The position numbers were made by a program, and so were the translations under genes. From NCBI GenBank assembly GCA_013397695.1, contig VYZI01000019.1, positions 4,882,932 to 4,946,931 on the forward strand: DNA of 64,000 bases. The letters are read 5' to 3'. The stretch comes from Centropus unirufus (taxonomy: Eukaryota; Chordata; Aves; Cuculiformes; Centropidae). Below the pieces are notes generated by a model that saw only the letters and a program-made list of their open reading frames with translations, made no database searches and had not been told where the DNA came from. Below are positions 51,001 to 61,300 of the stretch, one piece after another. How positions within the stretch are numbered: position 1 is the first letter of the stretch; every line of letters starts with the position of its first letter.

Positions 51001-53233
51001 GAACCTGTTTATGTGTTTAATCCTCATTTGAACCCCTGTAATATTTGGATATTTGTGGCATCCACAAATAGCGACTTGCACAGAGTAATTGCTCATTATG
51101 TAATAAAAATTTATTTCAGTTCAGGTGCTTTTCCTGTGTGATCTAGACCTGATCGATCCATGTAGATAATGATTTTTTTCCTGTAGGTCACCTCATTTGT
51201 GTTTCATTCTTGAAGGTGAGGAATGAAAAGTTGTCATTGACAGGTTATTATGGCAACCCCTTGCAGTGATAAATCATCTCTCTTCAGGGAGATTTATATA
51301 TTTTAGTGATTTGCTGTGATGGATGAGCATTTTGATACAGCACACCTCTTTTTCTCTAGAACATGAAGCTGAACATGAATCTGTACACAAATTCTTGTCC
51401 AGCTCTCGTGTATTTGCACCACAAACCTGTTAAATCAACGTGGTGCTGTTTTTTTAATAGAAGGCATAAAATAATATTGAAGTACTCATTCTGGGAGCAA
51501 GTCCAAAAATTGTCTTGATCGTTTTTAGCATAAATGCAAATTAAATGCGTTACATTTCACTAACAGTCAGATACAGTTTTTTAAAAATGTTTTTTTTTGT
51601 CAGGATAATCCAGAGAAAACTGCTGCTTCTGTATGTGGAAATTTTTATGTCACTGGGGACAGAGGGATTATGGATGAAGAAGGATATGTCTGGTTTGTTG
51701 GAAGAGCTGACGATGTAATTAATTCTTCTGGGTAAGTCAGTGGCTTTTAGATTTGCTCATTTGCCATTTAATGATGCTCTGTTTTATCGCAAAATTTAAT
51801 CTGGAATGACCAACTGAGTGGCCAGTTTGCTGCAGCTGCCATATGTGCATTTTCTCCTAGGTATCGTATTGGCCCTTTTGAAGTCGAAAGTGCATTAATA
51901 CAGCACCCTGCAGTCCTCGAGTCGGCTGTTGTCAGCAGTCCTGATCCAATTCGAGGGGAGGTAAAAAGGAAAAAAAATATATACAGGAAGCAAGGCACAG
52001 TATTCTAAGCTTCAGGTTCCCTATGTGGACTGGTCTCCCTTGGAATATGTTGCAGATTTTTTAAATTAATATGGGTTAAAAAAAATGAAAATCATACAGA
52101 TCTTAGAATTTCAGAATAATTGCCCTGTTTGGAGGGTTTGATGTAAAAAAAAAATAAATTGGCTCTTCAGATTTATTGTGACTTCTTTTTGTGTTAAGAA
52201 TTACAATTTGTATTATTTCTCTTTTGATCACTGAGCACATGGTGGCAGTTACATCCAGAGCGTTTAATTTTTCTTTTTATTTTTCAACTTTGGAACATTT
52301 CTTTGACCCCCAGGGTAAGACTTCCAGCTGTCTCTTTTCTGTTCTACAGCTTTTTGAAAGTTTAGTAGTATATAAACTTAAGAATAGAAAGAAAGCAGAA
52401 AAATGTGAAAAGGCCCTATGCTGTATGTATGTCCTTTATAACATTGCGTTTTGTACAAAATATCCTATGAAAAGGGAAATTAAAGACAAAAATTAAACTT
52501 TTGTATTTCTAAATTTTGCCACTCAGTTTTAACAAGAGATGCATCCCTTTATTCCCATGTCTGGAAGCTAACTAAGGCCCTTAACTTTTGCGGCACAGGT
52601 AGTCAAAGCCTTCGTTATTTTGACGCCTGCTTTTGTATCGCACGATAAAGAAGAATTAACTCGTGAGCTTCAGGAACATGTCAAGAAAGTGACTGCACCT
52701 TACAAGTATCCAAGGAAGGTTAGTGCACCACAAAAAAACAGGTCTTCTAATTGTGTCAAAAAATGAGCAGGTTTTTTTTCCTGCCTCTACTTTTTTCCAT
52801 AGCATTCTGACAAACACTCCAACCCTAGTGACATAAAAATAAAAACTAAATTAAATTACAGGTTCTGTTGCAGGTATATCCTTGGGTTCACTGTATGTGC
52901 TGCAAAGGAGCCAGAGGGAAGACTTGATAACGTAACTTATCTCAACCAGCGTCCAGTCTTCCTTTCATGAAATCCTAGAGGTTTCGCAGCGTCTCAAGCA
53001 GACAAGTCGTTCAGCCATCACCCATCCCTCTCTTGAGCTCTGTTCAGACACTCGGCCAATGTAAACCATGATAAAAGTGTGTCTTCTTGCATATGGGAGA
53101 TTAATCAGAATGTATTTGGCTAAAAGTGAGCGGTTTTGCCTTCCAGGTGGAGTTTGTTCAGGCCCTGCCGAAGACGGCTACTGGGAAAATCCAGAGAAAG
53201 GCTCTAAGGAACCAAGAGTGGGGAAAAGAATAA
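44838..53233 (+). CDS. ACSM5: Medium-chain acyl-CoA synthetase, ACSM5-like (13 coding exons)
   Basis: Exons are 44838-45038, 45286-45496, 46573-46780, 47048-47191, 47633-47789, 48637-48716, 49664-49787, 50502-50582, 50732-50833, 51604-51731, 51861-51960, 52599-52718 and 53147-53233. They sum to 1743 nt (580 residues plus stop), close to human ACSM5 (579). A basic, acid-free N-terminus (about 1-25) predicts mitochondrial import. Adenylate-forming motifs are complete: P-loop TSGSTGSPK (229-237), EGYGQTET (368-375), TGDR (453-456), GRADD (469-473), SSGYRIGP hinge region, and the catalytic lysine in ATGKIQR (K566). The family activates medium-chain fatty acids with ATP and CoA in the mitochondrial matrix. 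The ACSM5 assignment rests on position next to PDILT in head-to-head orientation and on shared wording such as HPAVLESAVVSSPD and RPFC. Parts of the N-terminus resemble ACSM4 as well, so the paralogue name is less certain than the family. Confidence 0.9.
45286..45496 (+). CDS. ACSM5: ACSM5-like exon 2
   Basis: Acceptor GTGTTCTAG, donor GTGAGT, phase 0 in and 1 out. It encodes NPAFWWVN, EVKWSFEELG, CGLQKGDRV and LPRVPEWW, all conserved ACSM segments of the large domain. Confidence 0.95.
46040..46100 (+). repeat. MIR-like SINE tail in an ACSM5 intron
   Basis: TGCCTCATTTTCTCAACTG then TAAAATTTGATAG strongly resembles the MIR 3' segment (GCCTCAGTTTCCTCATCTG then TAAAATGGGATA). Only this segment is clear by eye. 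Confidence 0.4.
46573..46780 (+). CDS. ACSM5: ACSM5-like exon 3
   Basis: It follows a long T tract and CCAG. It encodes PGVSQLTAKDILYRLQ and SKAKCIITTD. The PGVSQLT wording is close to the PGVTQLT of human ACSM5. Donor GTGAGT, phase 2 out. Confidence 0.95.
47048..47191 (+). CDS. ACSM5: ACSM5-like exon 4: ATP-binding P-loop
   Basis: It contains LIYFTSGSTGSPKM, the Ser/Thr/Gly-rich adenylation loop, at about residues 225-238. Acceptor CTTCTGAAG, donor GTAACC (less usual at +3 to +6). Confidence 0.95.
47633..47789 (+). CDS. ACSM5: ACSM5-like exon 5
   Basis: It encodes LTPSDIMWNTSDTGWVKSAW and GSCVFVH, the conserved DTGW block after the P-loop. It completes an Arg codon split with the previous exon and ends in phase 0. 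Confidence 0.95.
48637..48716 (+). CDS. ACSM5: ACSM5-like exon 6
   Basis: An 80-base exon coding for LSRYPITVFCTAPTAYRML, part of the acyl-substrate pocket region in ACSM structures. Acceptor TTTTTCTAG, donor GTACTG. Confidence 0.93.
49664..49787 (+). CDS. ACSM5: ACSM5-like exon 7: A5 motif
   Basis: It encodes LKHCVSGGEPLNPEV and ends exactly at EGYGQTET, the adenine-contacting A5 motif. Acceptor TCCTCTCAAG, donor GTACGT. Confidence 0.95.
50502..50582 (+). CDS. ACSM5: ACSM5-like exon 8
   Basis: It has 27 codons, VTICANMKGMKVKPGSLGK to PYDVQ. Phase 0 on both sides, acceptor TTATGCAG, donor GTATGT. Confidence 0.94.
50732..50833 (+). CDS. ACSM5: ACSM5-like exon 9
   Basis: It has 34 codons: IIDDRGTVLPRGEEGNIAVR and the ACSM5-like RPFCMFSEYL. 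Acceptor CCTTCCTGCAG, donor GTAAGT. Confidence 0.94.
51604..51731 (+). CDS. ACSM5: ACSM5-like exon 10: TGDR and hinge
   Basis: It carries DNPEKTAAS, VTGDRG (ribose-binding Asp455) and GRADDVINSSG leading into the domain hinge. Phase 2 out, donor GTAAGT. Confidence 0.95.
51861..51960 (+). CDS. ACSM5: ACSM5-like exon 11
   Basis: It encodes GYRIGPFEVESALIQHPAV and LESAVVSSPDPIRGE, the start of the mobile C-terminal domain. Acceptor TTTTCTCCTAG, donor GTAAAA. Confidence 0.95.
52599..52718 (+). CDS. ACSM5: ACSM5-like exon 12
   Basis: It has 40 codons, VVKAFVILTP to APYKYPRK. Phase 0 both sides, acceptor GCGGCACAG, donor GTTAGT. Confidence 0.95.
53147..53233 (+). CDS. ACSM5: ACSM5-like last exon: catalytic lysine
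   Basis: VEFVQALPKTATGKIQR contains the A10 lysine (K566) required for adenylation. The exon ends EWGKE and TAA. Acceptor TTGCCTTCCAG. Confidence 0.95.
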   Translation: MEFVQALPKTATGKIQRKALRNQEWGKE

Positions 53234-53566
53234 CACGATCTGGAAACTGAGAAGAGAAAATATCGATCGTCCCCAGCAGCCAGCACACATCACGCTTTGC
53301 GTGTGATTATAACCCAGAGCATTCAGAGAACGTATGGAAGATCAAGCTATGGCAAAAAAAGGAAAGATAACATACATATGGCTTGAGGATATGTGGTATT
53401 AGAACCACTTTTGCCATCCACCTACAGATTTTTGGAAGAATGAGGAAAAGGAGACCTAAGGGGACAAATCTGGGAGCTCACAGAGGTTTAATTTTTTTTA
53501 CTGGAATCAGTGTAAACGACAGCTTCCTTAAAAAAAAAATCCAACTACAGCGTTTTGATAATTGCA

Positions 53567-53587
53567 AATAAATGTTAATTTAATAAA
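53567..53587 (+). promoter_or_regulatory. ACSM5: Two polyadenylation signals of the ACSM5-like gene
   Basis: AATAAA occurs at 53567-53572 and again at 53582-53587, 334 and 349 bases past the stop. A GT-containing stretch (GTAGTCTTTGCCTTGTAGTGGG) follows, fitting a cleavage region near 53.6 kb. Confidence 0.7.
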
Positions 53588-53589
53588 AG

Positions 53590-55144
53590 TAGTCTTTGCC
53601 TTGTAGTGGGTATCAGCAGTGAAGTGATATTCTCTCCTCAAAAACCCTCACTATAACATTCCCAAATTCTTTCTGGGTGAAAGGAGAAAGAAGCATTCTT
53701 TAACTACTTCTCTTTGTCTAGATGAATTTGTGTTCTACTTAAATGGTTCAAGTGGAAGAAAAAAGAAGATACAAAGTCCTAAGGTCCAATTAATGCACAG
53801 TTAACAGCGGTGTAAATGATTACAAGAAAGCAGTTACTCCGTCGGAAGAATTGTGCTGCCTGGTCTGTTTTGTGCTATGTTCTGTTCTCATTACTTCAAA
53901 GGAAACAAGTGGTAAAGTGGAAGGGCTTCACCTCAAATCCTTTCTGGCAGTGTCTTGGGGTTTCTCATCTCCAGGTAAGGGCTGATCTTTACAGGGCCTC
54001 GTTTGGGAAGCGAGAGCTGAATGAACCACTGAGGAGGATCTACCGTAGCCAGCCCTCAATCCATACAGGAAACAGGTCAGGAAAACGCTCTGGTTTGTCT
54101 CAAGGTCTAGTGTTGCTAATTGTCGAGAAGAAGCAGATGGTACTAAATCAGAAAAAAAATCATTCCGATTCTTGCAGCAGTTTGAGGACTTTGCCATTAC
54201 CGGGTCTTTTCCTCCGTTTTCGTCATTTTCACCTCTCAGTTTGCAGGTGCAAAAGTCCTAAAAACTGCCAAATGTTCTCACAGCAAAATTGTGCAGATGT
54301 TCTTGTAGATCACTGGATTTAGAATGTTTTGGTTTTTTTTCTTGCCAGCCTTGAATACCATTTCCAATCGTGAACGTTGTTGCTTAATGTTCTTAGTCAC
54401 CTTCGGTCTTTACAGGCTTTTGTGTAGATTTTGACATTGCAAAGCTCTGAAGTCTGTAGATTACAGATAAATCATAGAATTAGAGCAGACTACAGATAAA
54501 TCATAGAGTTAGAGCAGACTAAGAAAAAAATAAATGTCTTACGGTGTTATTATAAAAAATAGTCAAATTTATTAGGCTTTTCTATTAAAGGAAGTGGATC
54601 CAGTGTTTTTTTAATACTAAGAGTGGAGGTCATAACCTCAAAGAAAGACTACGTACAATGAAAAGCTTGGTATTTTTACTGGCATTTGCTTCCTTAAGTA
54701 AGAAAAAAATAATTAAAATGAAGGTATATCTCAGAATATGACATAAATAACCTTTATTAACATCCATTTTTTATGTAGTGTTTGGGGGATATTTAAATGA
54801 CCACTTTTCACCAGTAAACCTTTTCAGATTATTTTTTTTTCCACCAGAAATTGTTAATAGATTGTATTTTCTTAAAAATGTAAATACTATCTACATAAGT
54901 TTCTGCTCTATAATCCTAATTCTGAAGTGGGTGGCACTTGAGGAATAACAGCACTTAATTTTATAGACACATCCCATGATTTTTTTCTCGGGAGCAAATT
55001 ATGTCCTATAGGATTGTTTACAGCTGATCAGTATTTCTCTATGCCAAATTCCACTTTGCATGGAGAACGCTGTGAATGACTGTTGTCTTCAACAACGTAT
55101 CTGTTCTGGGGAAAAAACCTGCATTTAGATTTTTTCTGTTGCAG
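53590..55144. other. Spacer between the two ACSM genes
   Basis: About 1.5 kb separates the ACSM5 polyadenylation region from the first recognised exon of the downstream gene. A 168-codon open frame at 53816-54322 has no recognisable motif and looks like chance. The promoter and any 5' non-coding exon of the second gene should lie here. The 29-bp tandem duplication at 54462-54519 is the only repeat noted. Confidence 0.6.
54462..54519. repeat. 29-bp tandem duplication
   Basis: Two adjacent copies, 54462-54490 and 54491-54519, differ at one base (AGAATTAG versus AGAGTTAG). The unit begins TACAGATAAATCATAGA. Confidence 0.9.
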
Positions 55145-55168
55145 ATATCACATACATCCTCTTCCTCC

Positions 55169-55369
55169 ATGAAGCTGTCATTTAAATTGCAGACTCTAAA
55201 ATCCTTATGGGCTCTGAAGCCTCCTAGTAGGACTTTCCATGGCCACCCCCGGCTGCTTGCTGCTGATATATATTCCCAGTATGAGTCCATCAGGAGGGGA
55301 GAGCAGGAAATCCCACAGTACTTTAACTTTGCAAGTGATGTACTGGACAAATGGTCTGAGATCGAAAAG
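55169..55369 (+). CDS. Second ACSM exon 1: mitochondrial presequence
   Basis: The start ATG lies 24 bases after acceptor TTTTTCTGTTGCAG (ends 55144), so a 5' non-coding exon is likely. An in-frame ATG at 55076 sits on the intron side of that acceptor and is not used. The exon ends WSEIEK, donor GTAGGT. Confidence 0.85.
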
Positions 55370-58300
55370 GTAGGTATCTTTCGTTGTGCAGATGAGATAC
55401 TTTAATGTGAAATAAGGGTCTTTTGCCTTCAAAAAAAAAAACCAAACCAACAGTTGCCAAAACCAATTTGCATTAGGAAATTATGCAAAATCTCGTTCTT
55501 TCTTGCTTTATTTTAAGTGTTCTTGACCCTTGGTGTTCCTGAGGTAGGTAGAAAAAGCAATGGTAAGTCCCTTTTGACTTTGATTTAACCTCTATGTGGC
55601 TGTGCTTATTCCTTCTGCGTACCAGAATGTTAGTTTGTCCCATCAGAAAAATACAGGGAACATAAGAATAACATTGCATACCAGGGAAATTTCTCTCACG
55701 AACGTTTAATTGCGTTATAATTTAAGTCTTTCAGAAAAATATGTTTTTGTTTAGAATCCCTGTGTTTTGTAGGCCGGAAAAAGACCGCCAAACCCTGCCT
55801 TTTGGTGGATAGATGGAAAAGGAGAAGAAGTGAAGTGGAGCTTTGAGGAGCTGGGTGTCCTGTCGCGGAAAGTGGCCAACGTGCTGACTAAAGTGTGTGG
55901 ACTGCAAAAGGGGGACAGAACTGTTGTGATCCTGCCACGAGTCCCTGAATGGTGGCTGGTGAATGTGGCCTGCATGCGAGCAGGTCAGTGTGCGTGTCCG
56001 GGGCTGGTAAAGCTCGTTACTGCAATGGGTTGAGAGGATCAAGAATCTCTGTGGCTTATAAGGGAAAAGCAATGTAATAATCTCGTAAGTCGCCTAGCTA
56101 CCAACTACCCAGGCAGCCCTGCAAGATTTCCACTGGGTGCAGTAGAGCAGGTGGCCTGTGCAGCAGCCACGGAGATGACAGAAGGCAGGGAGAAGCCATG
56201 GATTTTACCAGGCATGTCCACGTGTCATTCCTTACAGGAGAGCACAAGCAACTGCATTACTTCACTAGAACTGTTTGGCTTGGGAATGACAGGGCAAATT
56301 AATCCCAGAGGTCAGTTTGGGAATAGTAAAGAGTTTAGGTTCTTAGAAAAGAATCAGATGTTAAAATCCATCCCAAACTAACTTTATTGCTCTTCTAGGA
56401 ATTGTCTTAATTCCAGGAATATCCCTCTTATCAGCCAAAGACATATTGTATCGGCTTCAGGTGTCCAAGGCCAAGTGCATCGTTACCAATGACACACTGG
56501 CTCCTGCCGTGGACTCTGTGGCATCCGAGTGTCAGTTCCTGAAGACCAAGCTGATGGTGTCCAAAGGCAGTAGGGAAGGATGGCTGAACCTCTCTGAGCT
56601 GTACAGGTGAGTAGGAGCTGGTGACGCTGCAGTCGTGGTGCAGAAAGCAGACCTGTTGTCCACGAGTACCCATCTACAAGAGCCAACGTTAAGGTGTTAA
56701 GCACGGCTGCTTGATTACTGATGCACATCCCAGTTGTTTACTAACAGTGGCCTTGTTCTGGGGAGTTTCTATTCCTTTTTTTCTTAAGGGGAAGTCTGGC
56801 TTTGAGGAAAGTGTAACTCCACGTTATTTTAGTCTTCTGTGAAGCTTGTTTGGGGTAGAAGTTCTACAATAGACTTCTTTACATTCTGAAGCCTGTGTAA
56901 AGTAACCATTGAAGTCACGATTGTAATCCCTGTTTCAAAGAAACCAATCTGCTGACCACACCTGCCTCAAAACAAGGATTCAAGACTCCATGAGTATCTT
57001 CTTTACCAGTGGAACCACAGGTTCTCCAAAGATGACTGAACATTCCCAGGGAAGCCTCGGTTTCAGACCCCTTTTAAGTGAAAGGTATGAGAGTTTTGAA
57101 CCTGGTTGAATATGGGATAATTTAAGTTGCGTAGCAGAACTGATTAAAAATTGCTGAATAAGAAATACCAATGCATGGCCCCAGTCCTTCTCCCTCAGAA
57201 ATGGCACTAGAAACTCCAGAAGATTTCTAAAGGAGTGGGATCACCTTGAGTGTTTCCATTTTTCAATTAATGTTTCTTGCCCTTTCTTTAGAGTGGTTCA
57301 CAGCTCGGCCATCAGCTGGGAATACTTTAGTGCAAAGAACAGAGTTACCATGTGTTGGGCTGCAGAAAGCTTTGTGACGTGTGGGTGAGCAGAGGCTGAG
57401 TCTGTTGGTCGCACAGATCGCCCTGGTCCCTCCGCAACCTTAGAACTGAAATACCTGGCGTCTGACACAGCATCCATTAATGCTGCTGATTCAGCCTTAT
57501 CTTCCTACCTAGCGGAAAGTCACTTTATGGAAATTCAGGCTCCTCTCTTTCTGTTGGCGAGCCTATGTTGTGGCTGACATCACGCATGTATGTATCACAT
57601 ACGTGTGTGTGTGTTTATATTTATACAAGCCTACAGTTAGATGCACTTTTATACTAAGAACAAGCTCATAAAATAAACTTGTTCCGAGTGCCCAGTCCCT
57701 GTGGATCTTGTCAGAAATCTTGGGCTTGTTGGGGGCTTTTTTTGTCATCTTTGTCGTTTGTTTGGCTGGGGTTTTTTTAAAGCCAAATTTTTCTCATTTT
57801 CTTCTTGTTCATTTATTTTCTGGTGTATCAGGTACTGGTTGGATTTGACTCCCTCAGATGTGATATGGAGCACAGCAGACACAGGATGGATACTGGCTTC
57901 ACTGGCATCTGTTTTTGATCCCTGGGTTTTTGGGTCATGTATCTTTATACATAAGCTACCACGGATTGAATCAACAGCCATCCTAAATGTAAGGAAAAAC
58001 TCATGGAGATGTGTTAATCTTCGGAAAAGGCACAGAAGTAATGCATAACAGCATCCATAGATTTCACTAATTGCTTGCGTTTTGTTCTAGTGAGTGTGGG
58101 AATAACATCAACTGGTATTATTGCAGCCTGAAACCAAAGCGTTTCTCTGCTCACACTGGCCAAGATGAAAGTGAAAACCTCCCTACGCTGTGAACAGAGC
58201 CTTGTTCTGCCTGTGCTCCAAGCTGTGCAGTCTGGGTGTCGCGTAGACGTATTAGCGTGGGATTTTGTCCTATCAAATAGATTGTGAAAATCTGCATATT

Positions 58301-61300
58301 ACACCAACTGTAAGAGGGTTTCTTACCCAAAAGAGAGTGTATGGCGCTTTTATGTAGAAAGGAGAGCTACATTTGTCCCCTATATCACCTGTTTAATGTC
58401 CATTCACAAGGCATTTTTTTTGTCTGAGCTTATGTTGTTGAACTCTCCAGACTCTCTGCAGATTCCCCATTGACACTCTGGTTGGTGCTCCAACATTGTT
58501 CCGTATGCTGGTTCAAAATGATTTCTCCAGGTACCTCGAGAAATTGTTTACTACTGTTTAATTTACCCTTACTAAACATTAGTGATCTCCCCCATCTAGC
58601 AGCTTGACCCAAAATGGAGCAGCGATTTTGTTTAAAATATCCTACACATAAAAGACCATCAGACAATATTTATGAGTTTTGCTGTGTTCTATGATCATCG
58701 AACACAGAGAAATCTGATGGTTTTCCTCAGGAATTTGAGAATTTCTTGTGACCAAACACCTGAGAATGTGAACCTGGGCGCCTGTTATGATTCTTTATCC
58801 TAATTTTCTATTGCCACATTAATTGTTCATGCTTTGGGAGGGGCCAAAGGCAGCATCACCATAACTGTGGCTTGTTGTGGCAGTTGTACATCATCCTCTG
58901 CTCCACCCTTGTCCTCTGCCTGCCACTATTTCTTCCCCCTGCCGTGCGCTTTCTCACTTGGGCTGTCGCAGAGGGTCATCCTGGCTCAGCAAATCACTCG
59001 TGATTTAGGCACAGCCTCAATCTCATCCGACTTCAGCAAAGATTTTACTTTATTTTTTATGTGTGTTTGATTACTGCTACCCGTATGCAAAGCGTTGAGC
59101 ACAGACTGATATCCTTGCTCTATCAGGAGCTGAAGGATCAGGAATCCTCCGGTTTCCCCACTTCATGTGACTGACTCTCCATTTAACAGCTCTCTGGGAT
59201 TATTTGTTTATAGTTGCATGCTCCTTGTCTTGCTCAATAGATTTAAGTGGTGTCCCTCTTGTTTTTTAACTGCCTGTGAAGCTACAAATTCATGAACCTG
59301 AAGCACTGCATAAGCGGAGGGGAGCCACTCAACCCAGAAGTTATGGAGCAGTGGAAAAGCAAGACTGGGGTGGACATCCATGAAGTATATGGCCAGACTG
59401 AAACGGTACATCTGTAGGGTCAATATTCTATTAAATCTTTGTCATTCCTTTTTGCTTTCTGATATTTTAGTTTTTGTTTTCCAAGAACCCTTCCTGATTC
59501 TTCCTTCAGGTTCCTCTGTAAGTTCCAGTAATCCCCTTCCCTGATAACCTCTGAAGAAACACCCATTCCTGGCTCTCCTCACAAAACCGGCCAGAAACAT
59601 GTGCTGTTGGGAGGAGAGGTGCTCTGATATTTCCATAAACGTCCTTAAGCAAATCACAAGTGACAGTGACGGGCAAGAGGACAGAGTTTGAATCAAAGGA
59701 AGCAGGCTGGTTAGCGGAAGTAAATGCTCTGGAAATAATAGGAAGAGTCTTTGAAGGAGTTTCTTGATTTCACTTATCTGTACTATGCAGGACTGACATA
59801 TACCATCCCGTGAATCGTAATTTCTTGCTTTGGAATTATTCTAGAAAGTATGTGTAATGAATTGAATGTGAATGTAGAAGTTTTCTGTTGCAAAACTTTG
59901 TTTTGATTTTGATTTTTTGCAGGGAATAATCTGCTCTGTTTTTGAAGGAATGAAGATTAAACCTGGATCAATGGGGAAGGCAGCCCCCCTTTATGATGTG
60001 CAGGTTTGCTCTTTCGATTCTGTCCTAGGGGTTTTTTCTCTGGTTGGTTTGAGGGCTGGGATTTTTTTCCCTATTGAACTAAACTATGTGGGTTTTTTTT
60101 CATTCTAGATCGTGGACAAAAATGCTAATATTCTGCCTCCGGGACAACAGGGGGAAATTGCTGTTAGAAGCAAACCTATAAGACCGCTTGGTTTATTCTC
60201 TGAATATGTAGTAAGGACTTCAATTTATTTCTCACCACCACCAATCTCCTCAAAATCTTTCCAATTGCATAGTAGTTCAAAAGGCTGGATGTTTTTCACA
60301 AGTTAACCACAGTCATTTGTTTGCTTGGGTTGGTGGATGTTAGAAAAAGAAAGAGAAGAATTTGTTAAACATTGAGTTAGATTTATAATTTTTTTTAAAT
60401 AGCCAAAGTGTTTATTGTTTCAACCTATTTTATTTCATTTTCTAGTAATATCGGTACAATTCTTGAACATCCTTGACTGAAAAATTAAGTTCCAGTGCAT
60501 CTAACATCATGTGCGTTATGGCATAATGTATAGCTAAAGTATACTCAAATTCTAAAGTATTGTTTGTAAACACTTTTGAGGATAACCCAAAGAAAACTGC
60601 AGAAAGTGAACGCGGGGATTTTTATGTGACTGGAGACAGAGGGACTGTGGATGAAGATGGATATTTTCAGTTTTTTGGGAGAGATGATGACATCATTATT
60701 TCTTCGGGGTTAGTCTTTATGCTTCCTTTCTAAACCTACCATTCTATAATTTGACATGCTGCGTGCCTGGTAAGCTCCTGACATGATCGATGTGTGATGA
60801 ATGTATTTCCCTCTTCACTTAGGGATTTAACTGTGGTGTCATCTTGGTGATGTCGGTGGCATCCCTGTATTTGCTTCCCCTGCAGCATCTCATTTTCTTC
60901 AACAAGCAGTGAATGCTTCTGTTGGCAGGGGAGGGATTTTAGTCTTGTTGGGTTTTTGTCTAAAATCGAAGAACATCTCTATTAGACTCAAAGAGCACTG
61001 CAACATTTTGACCATGTTGAAGGAAAACAATTTAATACTACATGATGCTGTACCATGGCATGGCATCAGCTGGGACTCCAGATCCCGGCTCTCAGGGTGG
61101 GATGGAGCCTCAGCTCAGGAGCCACAAGGAGAGACAGAGAGGTGTCCACAGCAACCCTCTACCACGTGACCCCCATGAAATCTTTTAACACAGCCAGCTT
61201 TCCCATTCTGCCTGAAGTTTCTAGAATCGGGTTGTTTTGGTTTTAGTTCAGTATGACAATTAAACAACATTTGGTATTGGTTTTTCAGCTCATAAAGCCA

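Noticed and set aside
53816..54322. 168-residue open frame between the two ACSM genes
   Set aside because: No motif or homologous pattern was recognised. An overlapping opposite-strand frame is equally open in part.
57600..57620. Short GTGTGTGTGTG run
   Set aside because: Only five or so dinucleotide units, too short to list as a microsatellite.
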